This document shows positions 8,788 to 15,237 of a stretch of DNA of 34,914 bases, piece by piece. The stretch lies in contig JAQZBU010000070.1 of the NCBI GenBank assembly GCA_029237735.1, forward strand, positions 1 to 34,914, read 5' to 3'. Position 1 is the stretch's first letter, and each line of letters begins with the position of its first letter. The notes below the pieces were generated by a model. The model was not told the origin of the DNA and did not search any database. It saw nothing but the letters and a program-made list of their open reading frames with translations. Made by a program: the position numbers and the translations under genes. This DNA is from Ramlibacter sp. (lineage in GTDB: Bacteria > Pseudomonadota > Gammaproteobacteria > Burkholderiales > Burkholderiaceae_C).

Positions 8788-9132
8788 TCAGTCAGCGAAC
8801 ACGCTTTGCAGGCACATCAGCACTTCTTGCACGACCACGTCAGGCGCGCGTTCAACCAGGCTGGCTCGGCGTAGGGCCCAGTCGAGCGATTTGATCTGGT
8901 GGGCGTGAACCTGCCCGTCGGTACGCAGGCCCTGACCCATTAGCGACACTAGAAAGCCCGCGCTACGCGCCGCCTCTGCGGCACCGCCTGAAATGGGGCA
9001 CACCATCGCCAGCTTGAAGCGGACATTGAAGGGCCGAGGCGAAACAACGAGGCAAAAATGGTTGCCTTTCATCTCCCGACCGCTCGCGGGGTCGAAAGTG
9101 AGGTGCAGGATGTCGCCCCGCTCCGGCGTCAA
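8788..9132 (-). CDS. Type II toxin, MazF/ChpB (PemK) family
   Basis: 114-residue probable endoribonuclease toxin. The N-terminus ERGDILHLTFDPASGREMKG matches the ChpB/MazF fold with the conserved RGD-I and FDP-G motifs; LVVSPRPFN, MVCPISGG and the C-terminal segment ending QEVLMCLQSVF follow in the usual order. MazF-family toxins cut mRNA at short specific sequences. The start codon is TTG at 9132, within the sequence TTGA that also holds the antitoxin stop; the first in-frame ATG would remove 20 residues containing conserved RGD. A weak TTG start coupled to the antitoxin stop would keep toxin synthesis below antitoxin synthesis. It converges on the acyl-CoA dehydrogenase stop 14 bp away. Confidence 0.88.
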   Translation of the reverse strand: MTPERGDILHLTFDPASGREMKGNHFCLVVSPRPFNVRFKLAMVCPISGGAAEAARSAGFLVSLMGQGLRTDGQVHAHQIKSLDWALRRASLVERAPDVVVQEVLMCLQSVFAD

Positions 9133-9371
9133 AGCTCGGCCCCGGCCGACCCCAGTTCGTCCCAGCCTTGCGCACGCTGCAGTCCGCGCGGTGTTGCCTT
9201 CAACAGTTCGGCGAGGGTCTTGCGCTGGCGCTGGGGCCTGATCTTCAGTTCGTCCCCAACGATCTCGATCGCTAAGCGGGACCCAGCGTCCAGGTGGTTT
9301 TGCTCTACATAGGAAAGTGGCACCGTCATGATGTAAGAGCCGCCCGATCGGCGCAGGGAAGCGTGCAGCAT
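9129..9371 (-). CDS. Antitoxin, MazE/ChpS-like AbrB-type
   Basis: 80-residue partner of the toxin. The first ~50 residues fit the swapped-hairpin AbrB/MazE DNA-binding fold: LRRSGGSYIMTVPLSYVEQN resembles the usual K-x-G-S-x-V-x-I-P core, followed by LDAGSRLAIEIVGDELKIRP. The acidic, less ordered C-terminus (LLKATPRGLQRAQGWDEL) would bind and neutralise the toxin. The ATG at 9371 has GGAG at good spacing; a GTG two codons upstream is less likely. The stop overlaps the toxin start by 4 bp. A promoter with a palindrome lies just upstream, consistent with autorepression as in other MazE systems. Confidence 0.85.
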   Translation of the reverse strand: MLHASLRRSGGSYIMTVPLSYVEQNHLDAGSRLAIEIVGDELKIRPQRQRKTLAELLKATPRGLQRAQGWDELGSAGAEL

Positions 9372-9393
9372 GGTCACTCCGAAGTTTTACAGG

Positions 9394-9424
9394 AGTATAA
9401 CAGTGGGGCGCCCCACAAGGGCAA
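9394..9424 (-). promoter_or_regulatory. Toxin-antitoxin promoter with operator palindrome in the spacer
   Basis: On the minus strand TTGCCC (plus 9419-9424) and TATACT (plus 9394-9399) form -35 and -10 boxes with a long 19-bp spacer. The spacer contains GTGGGGCGCCCCAC (9403-9416), a perfect 14-bp palindrome. An operator at that place would let the antitoxin or toxin-antitoxin complex exclude RNA polymerase. Sequence elements are seen; binding is inferred. Confidence 0.5.
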
Positions 9425-9439
9425 GCGGCCGTGGCTTGC

Positions 9440-9592
9440 TCAGGCCGATGCCTTCGTCCGCCGCTTGGTCTTCCCTTCGGGCGGCCGGCTCGATGTCGGG
9501 AATGGCGTTTGCATCTGCTTCTGGCGATAGTTGTCCCAGACCTTCTTGGCCACGCCCGAGGTGATGGCCAGCATGATGAGTTTGCGAAGCAT
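9440..9592 (-). CDS. Conserved-type small hypothetical protein, 50 residues
   Basis: 50-residue ORF with a strong ribosome site (AGGAGA six bases before the ATG). The N-terminus MLRKLIMLAITSGVAKKVWD is amphipathic to hydrophobic and the C-terminus (GKTKRRTKASA) strongly basic, so it may associate with the membrane or nucleic acid. Similar tiny proteins beginning MLRKLI occur in Burkholderiales as far as I recall, without known function. It ends 69 bp before the antitoxin ATG on the same strand, so it could be read with the toxin-antitoxin genes, although these have their own promoter. Confidence 0.6.
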   Translation of the reverse strand: MLRKLIMLAITSGVAKKVWDNYRQKQMQTPFPTSSRPPEGKTKRRTKASA

Positions 9593-9707
9593 GAGATTCT
9601 CCTGAACAGGTACTGCAGCCCAGCGTAGCCAATACCCGCGCCGCGTATTGGAAGAGCCGTTCGAGTCCGTCTGTCAGCCTGCCCTTACAGCGCCTTACCG
9701 GCTCACG

Positions 9708-9751
9708 TTGACAAACCTCGTGCCGCCGATATAGTTAGCCACTTGGTTAAC
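9708..9751 (+). promoter_or_regulatory. Strong sigma-70 promoter with ArsR-type operator before the VOC operon
   Basis: Consensus -35 TTGACA (9708-9713), 16-bp spacer, -10 TATAGT (9730-9735). Overlapping the -10 and the expected start site is GTTAGCCACTTGGTTAAC (9734-9751), an imperfect palindrome with 7 of 9 arm positions matching. GTTAACCA-type palindromes are common operators of ArsR regulators in ArsR-SRPBCC operons. The third gene of this operon encodes such a regulator, so autorepression is likely (inference). Confidence 0.7.
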
Positions 9752-9769
9752 AATGACGAAGGAGCGCAA

Positions 9770-10270
9770 ATGCAGATCACATCGAAGATCGTCCCCTGCC
9801 TCTGGTTCGACAGCCAGGGCGAGGAAGCCGCCCGGTTCTACACCGAACTGTTCCCCAATTCCCGCATCACCCATATCGCCCGCTACCCCGAGGCAGGCAA
9901 GGAAGTACACGGCCGCCGGCCCGGCAGCGTGTTGACCGTGTCCTTCGAGCTGGCTGGACAGCCTTTCACGGCGCTCAACGGCGGCCCGCACTTCAAGTTC
10001 AACGAAGCCGTCTCGTTGCAGATCCTGTGTGACTCGCAGCAGGAGGTGGACCACTACTGGAACGCGCTCACCGCCGGCGGTCCGGTCGAAGCGCAGCAAT
10101 GCGGCTGGGTGAAGGATCGCTATGGCCTCTCGTGGCAGGTCATCCCCAAGGCCTTCCTCGACATGATGGCGTCCAAGGACACGGCCGCGGTGGAACGCGC
10201 CTTCGCCGTCATGATGAACATGAAGAAGCTCGACCTCGCCGCGCTGCAGCGTGCATTCAACGGCTCTTGA
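9770..10270 (+). CDS. VOC-superfamily protein, PhnB / 3-dmu-9_3-mt type
   Basis: 166-residue protein of the vicinal-oxygen-chelate superfamily, PhnB-like subgroup. Typical features are IVPCLWFDSQGEEAARFYTE at the N-terminus, the LNGGPHFKFNEAVSLQI core strand and the C-terminal DRYGLSWQVIP, which in the family lines the active site. Members were named after a 3-demethylubiquinone methyltransferase domain but most have no proven enzyme activity. The start MQITSKIVP has an ideal ribosome site (GAAGGAG). It is the first gene of a four-gene operon driven by the promoter at 9708. The substrate is unknown. Confidence 0.88.
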   Translation: MQITSKIVPCLWFDSQGEEAARFYTELFPNSRITHIARYPEAGKEVHGRRPGSVLTVSFELAGQPFTALNGGPHFKFNEAVSLQILCDSQQEVDHYWNALTAGGPVEAQQCGWVKDRYGLSWQVIPKAFLDMMASKDTAAVERAFAVMMNMKKLDLAALQRAFNGS

Positions 10271-10284
10271 AAAGGAGAAACCAC

Positions 10285-10686
10285 ATGGATCCCGTCGTTC
10301 ATTTCGAATTTCCCTACGACGATCGCGAACGCATCGTCAAGTTCTACCAATCGACCTTCGGCTGGGAGCTGCAGAAGCTCGGCGAGGACATGGGTAACTA
10401 CGTCATCGCCGTCACGGCGAAGTCGGACGCCAAGCCGGGCGCGCCTGGCGGCGCCATCGGCGGGGGCTTCTATCAGCGCAGGGCCGACTGGCCCGCGCAA
10501 TACCCGTCGGTCGTCATCGCCGTGGACAAGATCGAGTCCTCCATGGACAAGATCGTCAAGGCCGGCGGCAAGTTGCTCGGCGAGCCCATGGACATTCCCG
10601 GCGTCGGCCGCTACGTGTCTTTCTACGACACCGAAGGCAATCGCGTGAGCATCCTCCAGCCGCAGCCGATGGGCGGCTCGTCCTGA
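10285..10686 (+). CDS. VOC-family (glyoxalase/bleomycin-resistance fold) protein
   Basis: 133-residue small VOC protein. VVHFEFPYDDRERIVKFYQS is the first beta-alpha unit and GRYVSFYDTEGNRVSILQP the closing strands with the conserved D-x-E-G-N motif. Members of this subgroup include hydrolases, dioxygenases and resistance proteins; nothing here fixes the substrate. A clear AAGGAG site precedes the ATG, 14 bp after the preceding stop, so it is translated from the same mRNA. Pairing of two VOC genes with an ArsR regulator and SRPBCC protein recurs in proteobacteria and suggests binding or detoxification of small hydrophobic molecules (inference). Confidence 0.87.
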   Translation: MDPVVHFEFPYDDRERIVKFYQSTFGWELQKLGEDMGNYVIAVTAKSDAKPGAPGGAIGGGFYQRRADWPAQYPSVVIAVDKIESSMDKIVKAGGKLLGEPMDIPGVGRYVSFYDTEGNRVSILQPQPMGGSS

Positions 10687-10691
10687 GACCC

Positions 10692-11132
10692 ATGCAGGCG
10701 GATGAGGCCGTCCTCGACCAGGTGTTCTGGGCACTGTCCGACGCGACGCGCCGCGACGTGCTCCAGCAACTGGGCAAGGGCGGCGCCACGGTGACCGAGC
10801 TCGCGCAGCCGCACGGTATGTCCCTACCGGGCTTCATGAAGCACCTGCGCGTGCTGGAGGACGCGGGCCTGGTCACGCGGGTGAAGGAAGGGCGCGTGGT
10901 GCGCTGCGAACTCGCAGCGAAGCCGATGCAGGAGGCCGCGATGTGGCTGGCCCATTACGAGAAGTTCTGGAACGAGCGGCTGGACGCGCTGGGCCGCTAC
11001 CTGTATCACGAAGAGGAAGTGAACCCATGGCCCAGAGCCCCACACACGACAAGCCCCGCCTCCGCATCACCCGGCACTACCGCGTCGCGCCAGAGAAAGT
11101 CTGGCGGGCGTGGACCGAACCGCAAGCGCTGA
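10692..11132 (+). CDS. ArsR/SmtB-family transcriptional regulator with extended C-terminus
   Basis: 146 codons. Residues about 1-100 are a standard metal-site-free ArsR winged helix: LDQVFWALSDATRRDVLQQL, recognition region TVTELAQPHGMSLPGFMKHL, then LEDAGLVTRVKEGRVVRCEL. No cysteine metal-binding motif is present, as in regulators of SRPBCC operons. The expected family end comes near DALGRYLYHEEE, but the frame continues and overlaps the next gene by 106 bp, adding a basic Ser/Pro/Arg tail ending GGRGPNRKR. A +1 frame has TGA at 11020-11022, so a one-base change could account for the extension; alternatively the overlap is natural. It probably represses its own operon through the palindrome at 9734-9751. 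Confidence 0.85.
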   Translation: MQADEAVLDQVFWALSDATRRDVLQQLGKGGATVTELAQPHGMSLPGFMKHLRVLEDAGLVTRVKEGRVVRCELAAKPMQEAAMWLAHYEKFWNERLDALGRYLYHEEEVNPWPRAPHTTSPASASPGTTASRQRKSGGRGPNRKR

Positions 11133-11488
11133 GCCGCTGGTTCGGGCCGGGCGACATCGACTCGGTGACGCGCGCCGAGCTGGACGTGCAGGCGGGCGGG
11201 CGCTACCACATCGCGTTCCGCACGCAGGATGGCGAGGAGCATGACGTGTCGGGCGTGTACCAGGAAGTCGTGGAAAACCGGAAACTCAGTTTCACCTGGG
11301 CCTGGAAGAGCACGCCCGATCGCGTGTCGCTTGTGACGATCGAGCTGGAGCCGGATGGCGGCGGTTGCGAGCTGCGCTTCCGCCATGACCGCTTCTTCGA
11401 TCAGAAAGCCGCCGACGACCACAACCGCGGCTGGACGGCCACTTTCTCCAAGCTCGACGAGTTCCTGCAGCCGATGGTGGAACTCTGA
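11027..11488 (+). CDS. SRPBCC-domain protein (AHSA1/Aha1-like)
   Basis: 153-residue START-like/SRPBCC protein. RITRHYRVAPEKVWRAWTEP is the first strand and helix, ALSRWFGPGD the conserved W-F/W-x-P segment, and the C-terminal helix is NRGWTATFSKLDEFL. The fold forms a deep hydrophobic pocket; in ArsR-linked members the ligand and role are mostly unknown. The gene begins inside the ArsR frame, in another frame, preceded by GAGGAAGTG as ribosome site. It ends 3 bp before the stop of the convergent DUF2231 gene with no visible terminator between. Confidence 0.88.
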   Translation: MAQSPTHDKPRLRITRHYRVAPEKVWRAWTEPQALSRWFGPGDIDSVTRAELDVQAGGRYHIAFRTQDGEEHDVSGVYQEVVENRKLSFTWAWKSTPDRVSLVTIELEPDGGGCELRFRHDRFFDQKAADDHNRGWTATFSKLDEFLQPMVEL

Positions 11489-11491
11489 CCG

Positions 11492-11986
11492 TCAGGCGTG
11501 GCGTTCCTGCTGGCGCTTGACGTCGGCTGCTTCGGGCGTCGCCGCCGCAGCTTCGGGGCTCACTCCCACCCCTGCGAGATACACCATCTTGCCACCCAGC
11601 CATCCGGAGACGACCAGCATCGCGACGGCGATGAGCGAGAGGATGAATGGCGTGCCGCCCGCCGTTGCGTCTTGGCCGACTCGCAGCCACGCGTTGACCA
11701 CGTAGAGCGCAACGACGGTGAGGTTGATGGCCATGTGGACCAGCGCGGTCTTCTTGATCGCCTTGTCCCGCAACGACAACAGGTCGATCAGCCCGGGCAG
11801 CGCTGCCGCCAGCGCGCCGATGATGCCGCCGATCAAGGCGTAGAGGGCCACCACGTTCCATGTCGCGGCGTCAGCGGACCGCATGGCGATCAGGTCGCAT
11901 ACGAGCGAAAACACCCAAAGGCCGATTGGGATGGTGACGAGCATCGGATGAATGGGATGGCCGGCAATGTTGGCTGGAGTTCGCAT
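11492..11986 (-). CDS. DUF2231-family membrane protein
   Basis: 164 residues. The N-terminus NIAGHPIHPMLVTIPIGLWV carries the GHPxHPxLV motif that defines DUF2231. Four hydrophobic segments are visible: about 16-34, 44-67, 81-100 and 113-132, with a hydrophilic Ala/Glu/Arg C-terminal tail. Such proteins are inner-membrane and of unknown function; the paired histidines suggest a metal or haem ligand, which is speculation. The ATG has AGAGGT upstream. About 57 bp upstream lies a TCCTACA motif facing this gene. The gene converges with the SRPBCC gene. Confidence 0.85.
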   Translation of the reverse strand: MRTPANIAGHPIHPMLVTIPIGLWVFSLVCDLIAMRSADAATWNVVALYALIGGIIGALAAALPGLIDLLSLRDKAIKKTALVHMAINLTVVALYVVNAWLRVGQDATAGGTPFILSLIAVAMLVVSGWLGGKMVYLAGVGVSPEAAAATPEAADVKRQQERHA

Positions 11987-12015
11987 GGTTTACCTCTCGC
12001 ACAAGTGGCAAACCC

Positions 12016-12048
12016 AGTCTAGGAGCGCCTTACGGGGCCCCCTGTAGG
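12016..12048 (-). promoter_or_regulatory. Putative promoter motif CCTACA-N21-TAGACT before DUF2231
   Basis: On the minus strand CCTACA (plus 12043-12048) is followed after 21 bp by TAGACT (plus 12016-12021), about 30 bp before the DUF2231 ATG. The same spacing and similar boxes occur at 30517-30549 (CCTACA, TACAGT) and 18197-18229 (CCGACA, TATGCT). This could be a binding site for an activator or alternative sigma factor. Confidence 0.35.
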
Positions 12049-12180
12049 AAAAGCGCGCTGATGCAAGTGTGATGCGGCGCACGGTTCAGTCACGCTTGGC
12101 TACTACTGATGCGCTTGTATCCGCCCAGGTACAACTGGCTGTGGCACTCTCGCCCGGTACCTCAACCTGTGGCAGAGCTG

Positions 12181-12540
12181 ATGAATCTTGTAGTTGCTTC
12201 CCGTCTCGACGGTGTCCTCATGCGCTTTGAAGTCGAAGGCCGCTGGCGGAGCGGCGACGCTTTGAAGCTTGCCTATATGGTCAAGGCGGCGGCGGCGCGC
12301 CTGCGCCAGGACCACGTGCTGATCGACCTTCGCCGCGTGGACACGCCACCCGGGGCCGATGGCAAGTTCCTCATCTGCGACCGGCTGCGCCGCGCGCTCG
12401 CGCCCAAGATCAAGGTGGTGCTGGTGGCGACCCCCGAGCTGGTGGACGATGAACGCGCGCCTCCCAGCATCGGCCAGTGCCCCGACATCGCGCTCTTCGG
12501 CGCGGAGCGCGAGGCGATCGACTGGCTGAGCCTCCAATAA
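12181..12540 (+). CDS. STAS/SpoIIAA-like small protein
   Basis: 119 residues from the chosen ATG. The alternation of strands and helices (VVASRLDGVLMRFEVEGRW, KAAAARLRQDHVLIDLRRVD, APKIKVVLVATPEL, CPDIALFGAEREAIDWL) fits the SpoIIAA-like/STAS fold: a central sheet with an IDLRRV strand before a conserved turn, and a C-terminal ALF-x-AEREAIDWL motif usual in this family. Function is unknown; related proteins bind lipids or act as anti-anti-sigma-like modules. The frame is open from an ATG at 12109 but those 24 codons look non-homologous, and neither start has a strong ribosome site, so the N-terminus is uncertain. Confidence 0.68.
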   Translation: MNLVVASRLDGVLMRFEVEGRWRSGDALKLAYMVKAAAARLRQDHVLIDLRRVDTPPGADGKFLICDRLRRALAPKIKVVLVATPELVDDERAPPSIGQCPDIALFGAEREAIDWLSLQ

Positions 12541-12541
12541 G

Positions 12542-12573
12542 AAAAAATCCCCCGGATTTAAGCCCGAGGGATT
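12542..12573 (-). terminator. Rho-independent terminator for a minus-strand transcript
   Basis: A 10-bp stem (12546-12555 with 12564-12573, 8-nt loop) ends in a run of U on the minus strand (12547 down to 12542). One pair is G-U on the minus-strand RNA but A-C mismatched on the plus strand, so both stem and U-tract favour termination of leftward transcription. No minus-strand gene precedes it. Confidence 0.75.
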
Positions 12574-12733
12574 GAAGAGCCGGGGGAAGAAACTTGAAGA
12601 AAACCCGGCCAAGCGGTTGGAGCGCGTCGCGGCCCAAGGGTTCCGTTGCCTTTTGGGATTGAACGCCGTTTGTCTTACAGAATGAAACACGCGTGAATAT
12701 GTCACGGCACGGGGCATCCCCAGCGTTGGGATA
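12542..12733 (-). ncRNA. Candidate small RNA of about 190 nt
   Basis: The stretch 12541-12953 has no convincing protein gene. On the minus strand a TCCTACA motif (12765-12771) with TAGTCT 19 bp further (12740-12745) could form a promoter, giving a start near 12733 and an end at the minus-strand terminator at 12542. The transcript would include a pyrimidine-rich stretch (TTTCTTCCCCCGGC) just before the terminator hairpin, as in Hfq-type small RNAs. It would be convergent with the STAS-like gene. No known RNA family was recognised; the start is a guess. Confidence 0.35.
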
Positions 12734-12953
12734 ACCCCAAGACTAGCTTGAAAACGCATGACTCTGTAGGATTGCGCTGACAAGAGGTTCCAAGCCCGGC
12801 GTGAGTTTCCATTGAGCGGTAAGAGCAACAACACCTAAAGCCGCGGCGCCTCGCCGGACGAGCTTCACGATTTCGAATTTCCAGTTTGAGCAGCGCTCAA
12901 GGGCTCGTCCCGCTCGGGACGTGGCCGGGAGCACCACGTCACGAAAGAACAGC
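12574..12953. other. Gene-free stretch before the ftsH-like gene
   Basis: About 380 bp with no supported protein gene. It contains the putative small-RNA promoter, small hairpins around 12711-12739 (CCCA/TGGG and TTGGG/CCCAA arms), and a perfect hairpin CGTCCC-GCTC-GGGACG (12906-12921) 32 bp before the ftsH-like ATG. No clear sigma-70 promoter for the plus-strand gene was found. Confidence 0.5.
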
Positions 12954-14027
12954 ATGTCCGATCTCTCGCCGAGTTCGCAACCCACCCCTGAGACCGGGGA
13001 CGCGGCGCCGCCAAGCAGCCCCCTCCAGGCCCTGAAAAAGGCAGCCGCCCGGCTGCAGGACTGGTTCGTCATCCAGTCGACCACCGTCAAGGTGATGCTT
13101 ATTGCCGTGGCCTTGTTGATTCCGGTCACTGGGCTCTATTCCGCTCTGCTCATGCAGCGGCAGGCCGCCGTGGCGGAGCAGGTCAAGTCGATGAGCGCCG
13201 CCGAGCCGAAGGGCGCGGTGACGTGGAGCTTCAACCCGAAGCTGCCTGTCGTTTTCGGCACCGGTTCGGTGCTGAGCTTCCTGGATGGCAACAAGGCAGA
13301 CCAGATCACCGTGATCTACAAGGCGCTGATGTGGAATGTCTCCGAGCGGATCATTCTCATCGAATCGCAGGGCAAGCAGTACGCCTATTACCCGAGCGAC
13401 ATGGAAACGAAGATCTTCGCGGACAAGGCCGTCACGGCGCCTTGGGGTGGCAAGCTGACGTTCGTGCCGCGCGCGGACCTGGACAAGGCAAGCGCCGAGA
13501 TGCTCGAGCGCCTGGACAACCGCTTTGCCGGCGCGCGCCCGCAGTCGGAGAAAGACAGCTGGAAGGCCGGCGTGAGCGGCTTGCTGTCGGCCACGCTGAC
13601 GCTCGGCCTGCTGGGCTTCTTGATCGTCCATCTCAAGGGCCAGTTCAAGTCGCTGAAATTCCTTGAGCCGGGGCAGATCCACGGCTCCATCGACGACCTC
13701 GTGGGCATGGACGACATCAAGTCCGAGGTTGCGCAGATCAAGGATCAGTACGAGCGCCGCGCCGAGTACGCCGAATACGGCATCAGCAAGCCGTTCAACG
13801 TGATGTTCAGCGGCCCGGCGGGCACCGGCAAGACCAAGCTCGCCAGCTACCTGGCCAAGGAGCTGCGCCTGCCCATCCTGTTCCACTCTGCCGCCAATCT
13901 GGAGACCGGCTTCGTGGCCGGAGGCTCCAACACGCTCAGCCGCATCGCGTCCATGGCCAAGCGGCGCAAGCGCTGCATCGTCTTCCTGGACGAGGCCCAT
14001 GCTGCGCCGCTTCCAGATGAAGGTTGA
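12954..14027 (+). pseudogene. FtsH-like AAA protease, N-terminal fragment (truncated at Walker B)
   Basis: 357 codons. Layout follows membrane-bound FtsH proteins: cytoplasmic N-terminus, a transmembrane segment near 47-66, an exported domain, a second membrane segment near 207-226, then the AAA module with Walker A GPAGTGKT (287-294) and Walker B CIVFLDE (341-347). Directly after Walker B the frame reads a few odd residues (AHAAPLPDEG) and stops. The region that should follow, with sensor 1 and the arginine-finger region, about 60 residues in FtsH, is absent. The downstream part continues in another frame from 13999. Without these segments ATP hydrolysis is unlikely. The ATG at 12954 gives a hydrophilic start; no strong ribosome site. 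Confidence 0.75.
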
Positions 14028-14931
14028 TTTCCGCATGCCCAACAAGGAAGAGCGGCTGGCGATCATCGGTCATTACCTCGACCAGCGGGCGGACAAGGTG
14101 TTGCCAGGCATGGATCTTCGCCATCTGGTGGAAGTCACGGAAGGCCGCAGCCCGGCCGACCTGGAGACCATCGTCAACCAGGCAGGCATCAGCGCCGTGC
14201 AGAACGGTGACCTGATCGGCGCCGAGACACTGATGCAGGCGGCAGAGCGCGTGCTGGTGGGCAACGTCAATTCGAATACGACGAAGGAGCGGGAGCGGGA
14301 CCGGCGCATCATCGCCATCCACGAGTGGGGCCACTTCCTGGTGGACTTCGAGCGCGAGCGCAAGGAAGCCGGCGGTGACTGGGACAAGATCCTCTCCGAG
14401 ATGAAGACGATCAAGATCTCGCTCAAAGCGAACCCGCGCAACAACGCGCTGGGTTTCGTCTTCCACAAACAGGGCGCGAACCTGCTCAAGACCAAGGGCG
14501 ACATCGAGCACGACGTGCGTGTGCTGCTTGGCGGCATGGCCAACGAGGAGCTGTTCTTCGGCGAGGAAGGCACGACCAACGGCGCGCACAACGACATCAC
14601 GCGAGTGACCAAGCTTCTGCACCACGCGGTGGCCGAGATGGGCATGTACCGCAAGACGCGCCTGAACTTCGGGGCGCTGTCCAACGACGGTAATGGCGCC
14701 AGCCGCAATCTCGACGAGGAAACGCGCGGCATCATGGAAGCGCAGAGCGAAAAACTCTATGGCGAAACCAAGGCGGTGCTGGCGCGCCTGAAGCCCCTGA
14801 CCGAGCACTTGGCCGGCAAGCTGATGGACGCTGGCGAGATGAGCCTGCACGAAGCGCTGTTCGAGATCCGCAGTTTCGAGGCCGCCTGCTACGAATTCGG
14901 TAACCGCGTGGGTCTGGCCAGCGCGAACTGA
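13999..14931 (+). pseudogene. FtsH-like AAA protease, C-terminal fragment with zinc protease domain
   Basis: 310 codons, +1 frame relative to the preceding fragment and overlapping it by 29 bp. It starts MLRRFQMKVDFRMPNKEERL, which corresponds to the sequence just after the arginine-finger region of AAA proteases, continues through the AAA lid (GRSPADLETIVNQAGI) and then the M41 peptidase domain with HEWGH at 108-112 (HExxH zinc motif). The C-terminal helical part is also complete. Deleting one C from the GGCCC run at 13994-13998 would fuse the two fragments in frame as FLDEAMLRRF, but still lacking about 60 residues. It may be translated from its own ATG, but lacks the ATPase core. Confidence 0.75.
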
Positions 14932-15044
14932 GCGGCGTCCTACACGCGGCATCCCGGTTGTCGGACGGCAACGGGACCTGTTCTCCGGCGCGGGGGGGCC
15001 GTCGGGGCGCCTATCGTGGCGTCATGACTCTTCAAGGAGACGTG

Positions 15045-15224
15045 ATGTCCGAAGACCATGGCAGGCAAGGCAGTAACGACGACGTCGTCAGCCTGGATCA
15101 GGAGTGGGAGCGCCGCAACTGGACCCGATGGCTGCATTGCAGCGAACAGGAATTGCGGCACGCGGTGGAAAGTGTCGGGCCCGATCCCGACAACGTGCGC
15201 CGCTTCCTGCGGCAAGCTCGCTAA
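15045..15224 (+). CDS. DUF3606-type small protein
   Basis: 59 residues. The sequence LDQEWERRNWTRWLHCSEQE followed by LRHAVESVGPDPDNVRRFLR matches the DUF3606 pattern (acidic start, W-T-x-x-x-G/C-x-x-E-x-x-L-x-x-A-V-x-x-V-G-x-x-x-x-x-V). DUF3606 proteins are short, helical and unknown in function, frequently abundant in stress-tolerant Proteobacteria. The start has a perfect AAGGAG site nine bases upstream. A TCCTACA motif lies about 100 bp upstream (14938-14944) and TTGTCGGACGG at 14958-14968. Confidence 0.75.
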   Translation: MSEDHGRQGSNDDVVSLDQEWERRNWTRWLHCSEQELRHAVESVGPDPDNVRRFLRQAR

Positions 15225-15237
15225 ACCCTACAAGTGC

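Noticed and set aside
9387..9632. 81-codon minus-strand frame around the 50-residue gene
   Set aside because: It overlaps the toxin-antitoxin promoter and palindrome and lacks a ribosome site, while the 50-codon frame has AGGAGA at ideal spacing.
12103..12834. 243-codon minus-strand frame across the gene-free region
   Set aside because: It would run through a strong minus-strand terminator and antisense of the STAS-like gene, and has no recognisable motif; a non-coding RNA explains the terminator better.
12906..12921. Hairpin CGTCCC-GCTC-GGGACG as terminator before the ftsH-like gene
   Set aside because: No U-run follows on either strand; six base pairs are expected by chance in such GC-rich DNA.
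13994..14027. Programmed ribosomal frameshift in the ftsH-like gene
   Set aside because: No slippery heptamer is present, and a frameshift would not restore the missing sensor and arginine-finger region, so deletion plus indel is a better explanation.
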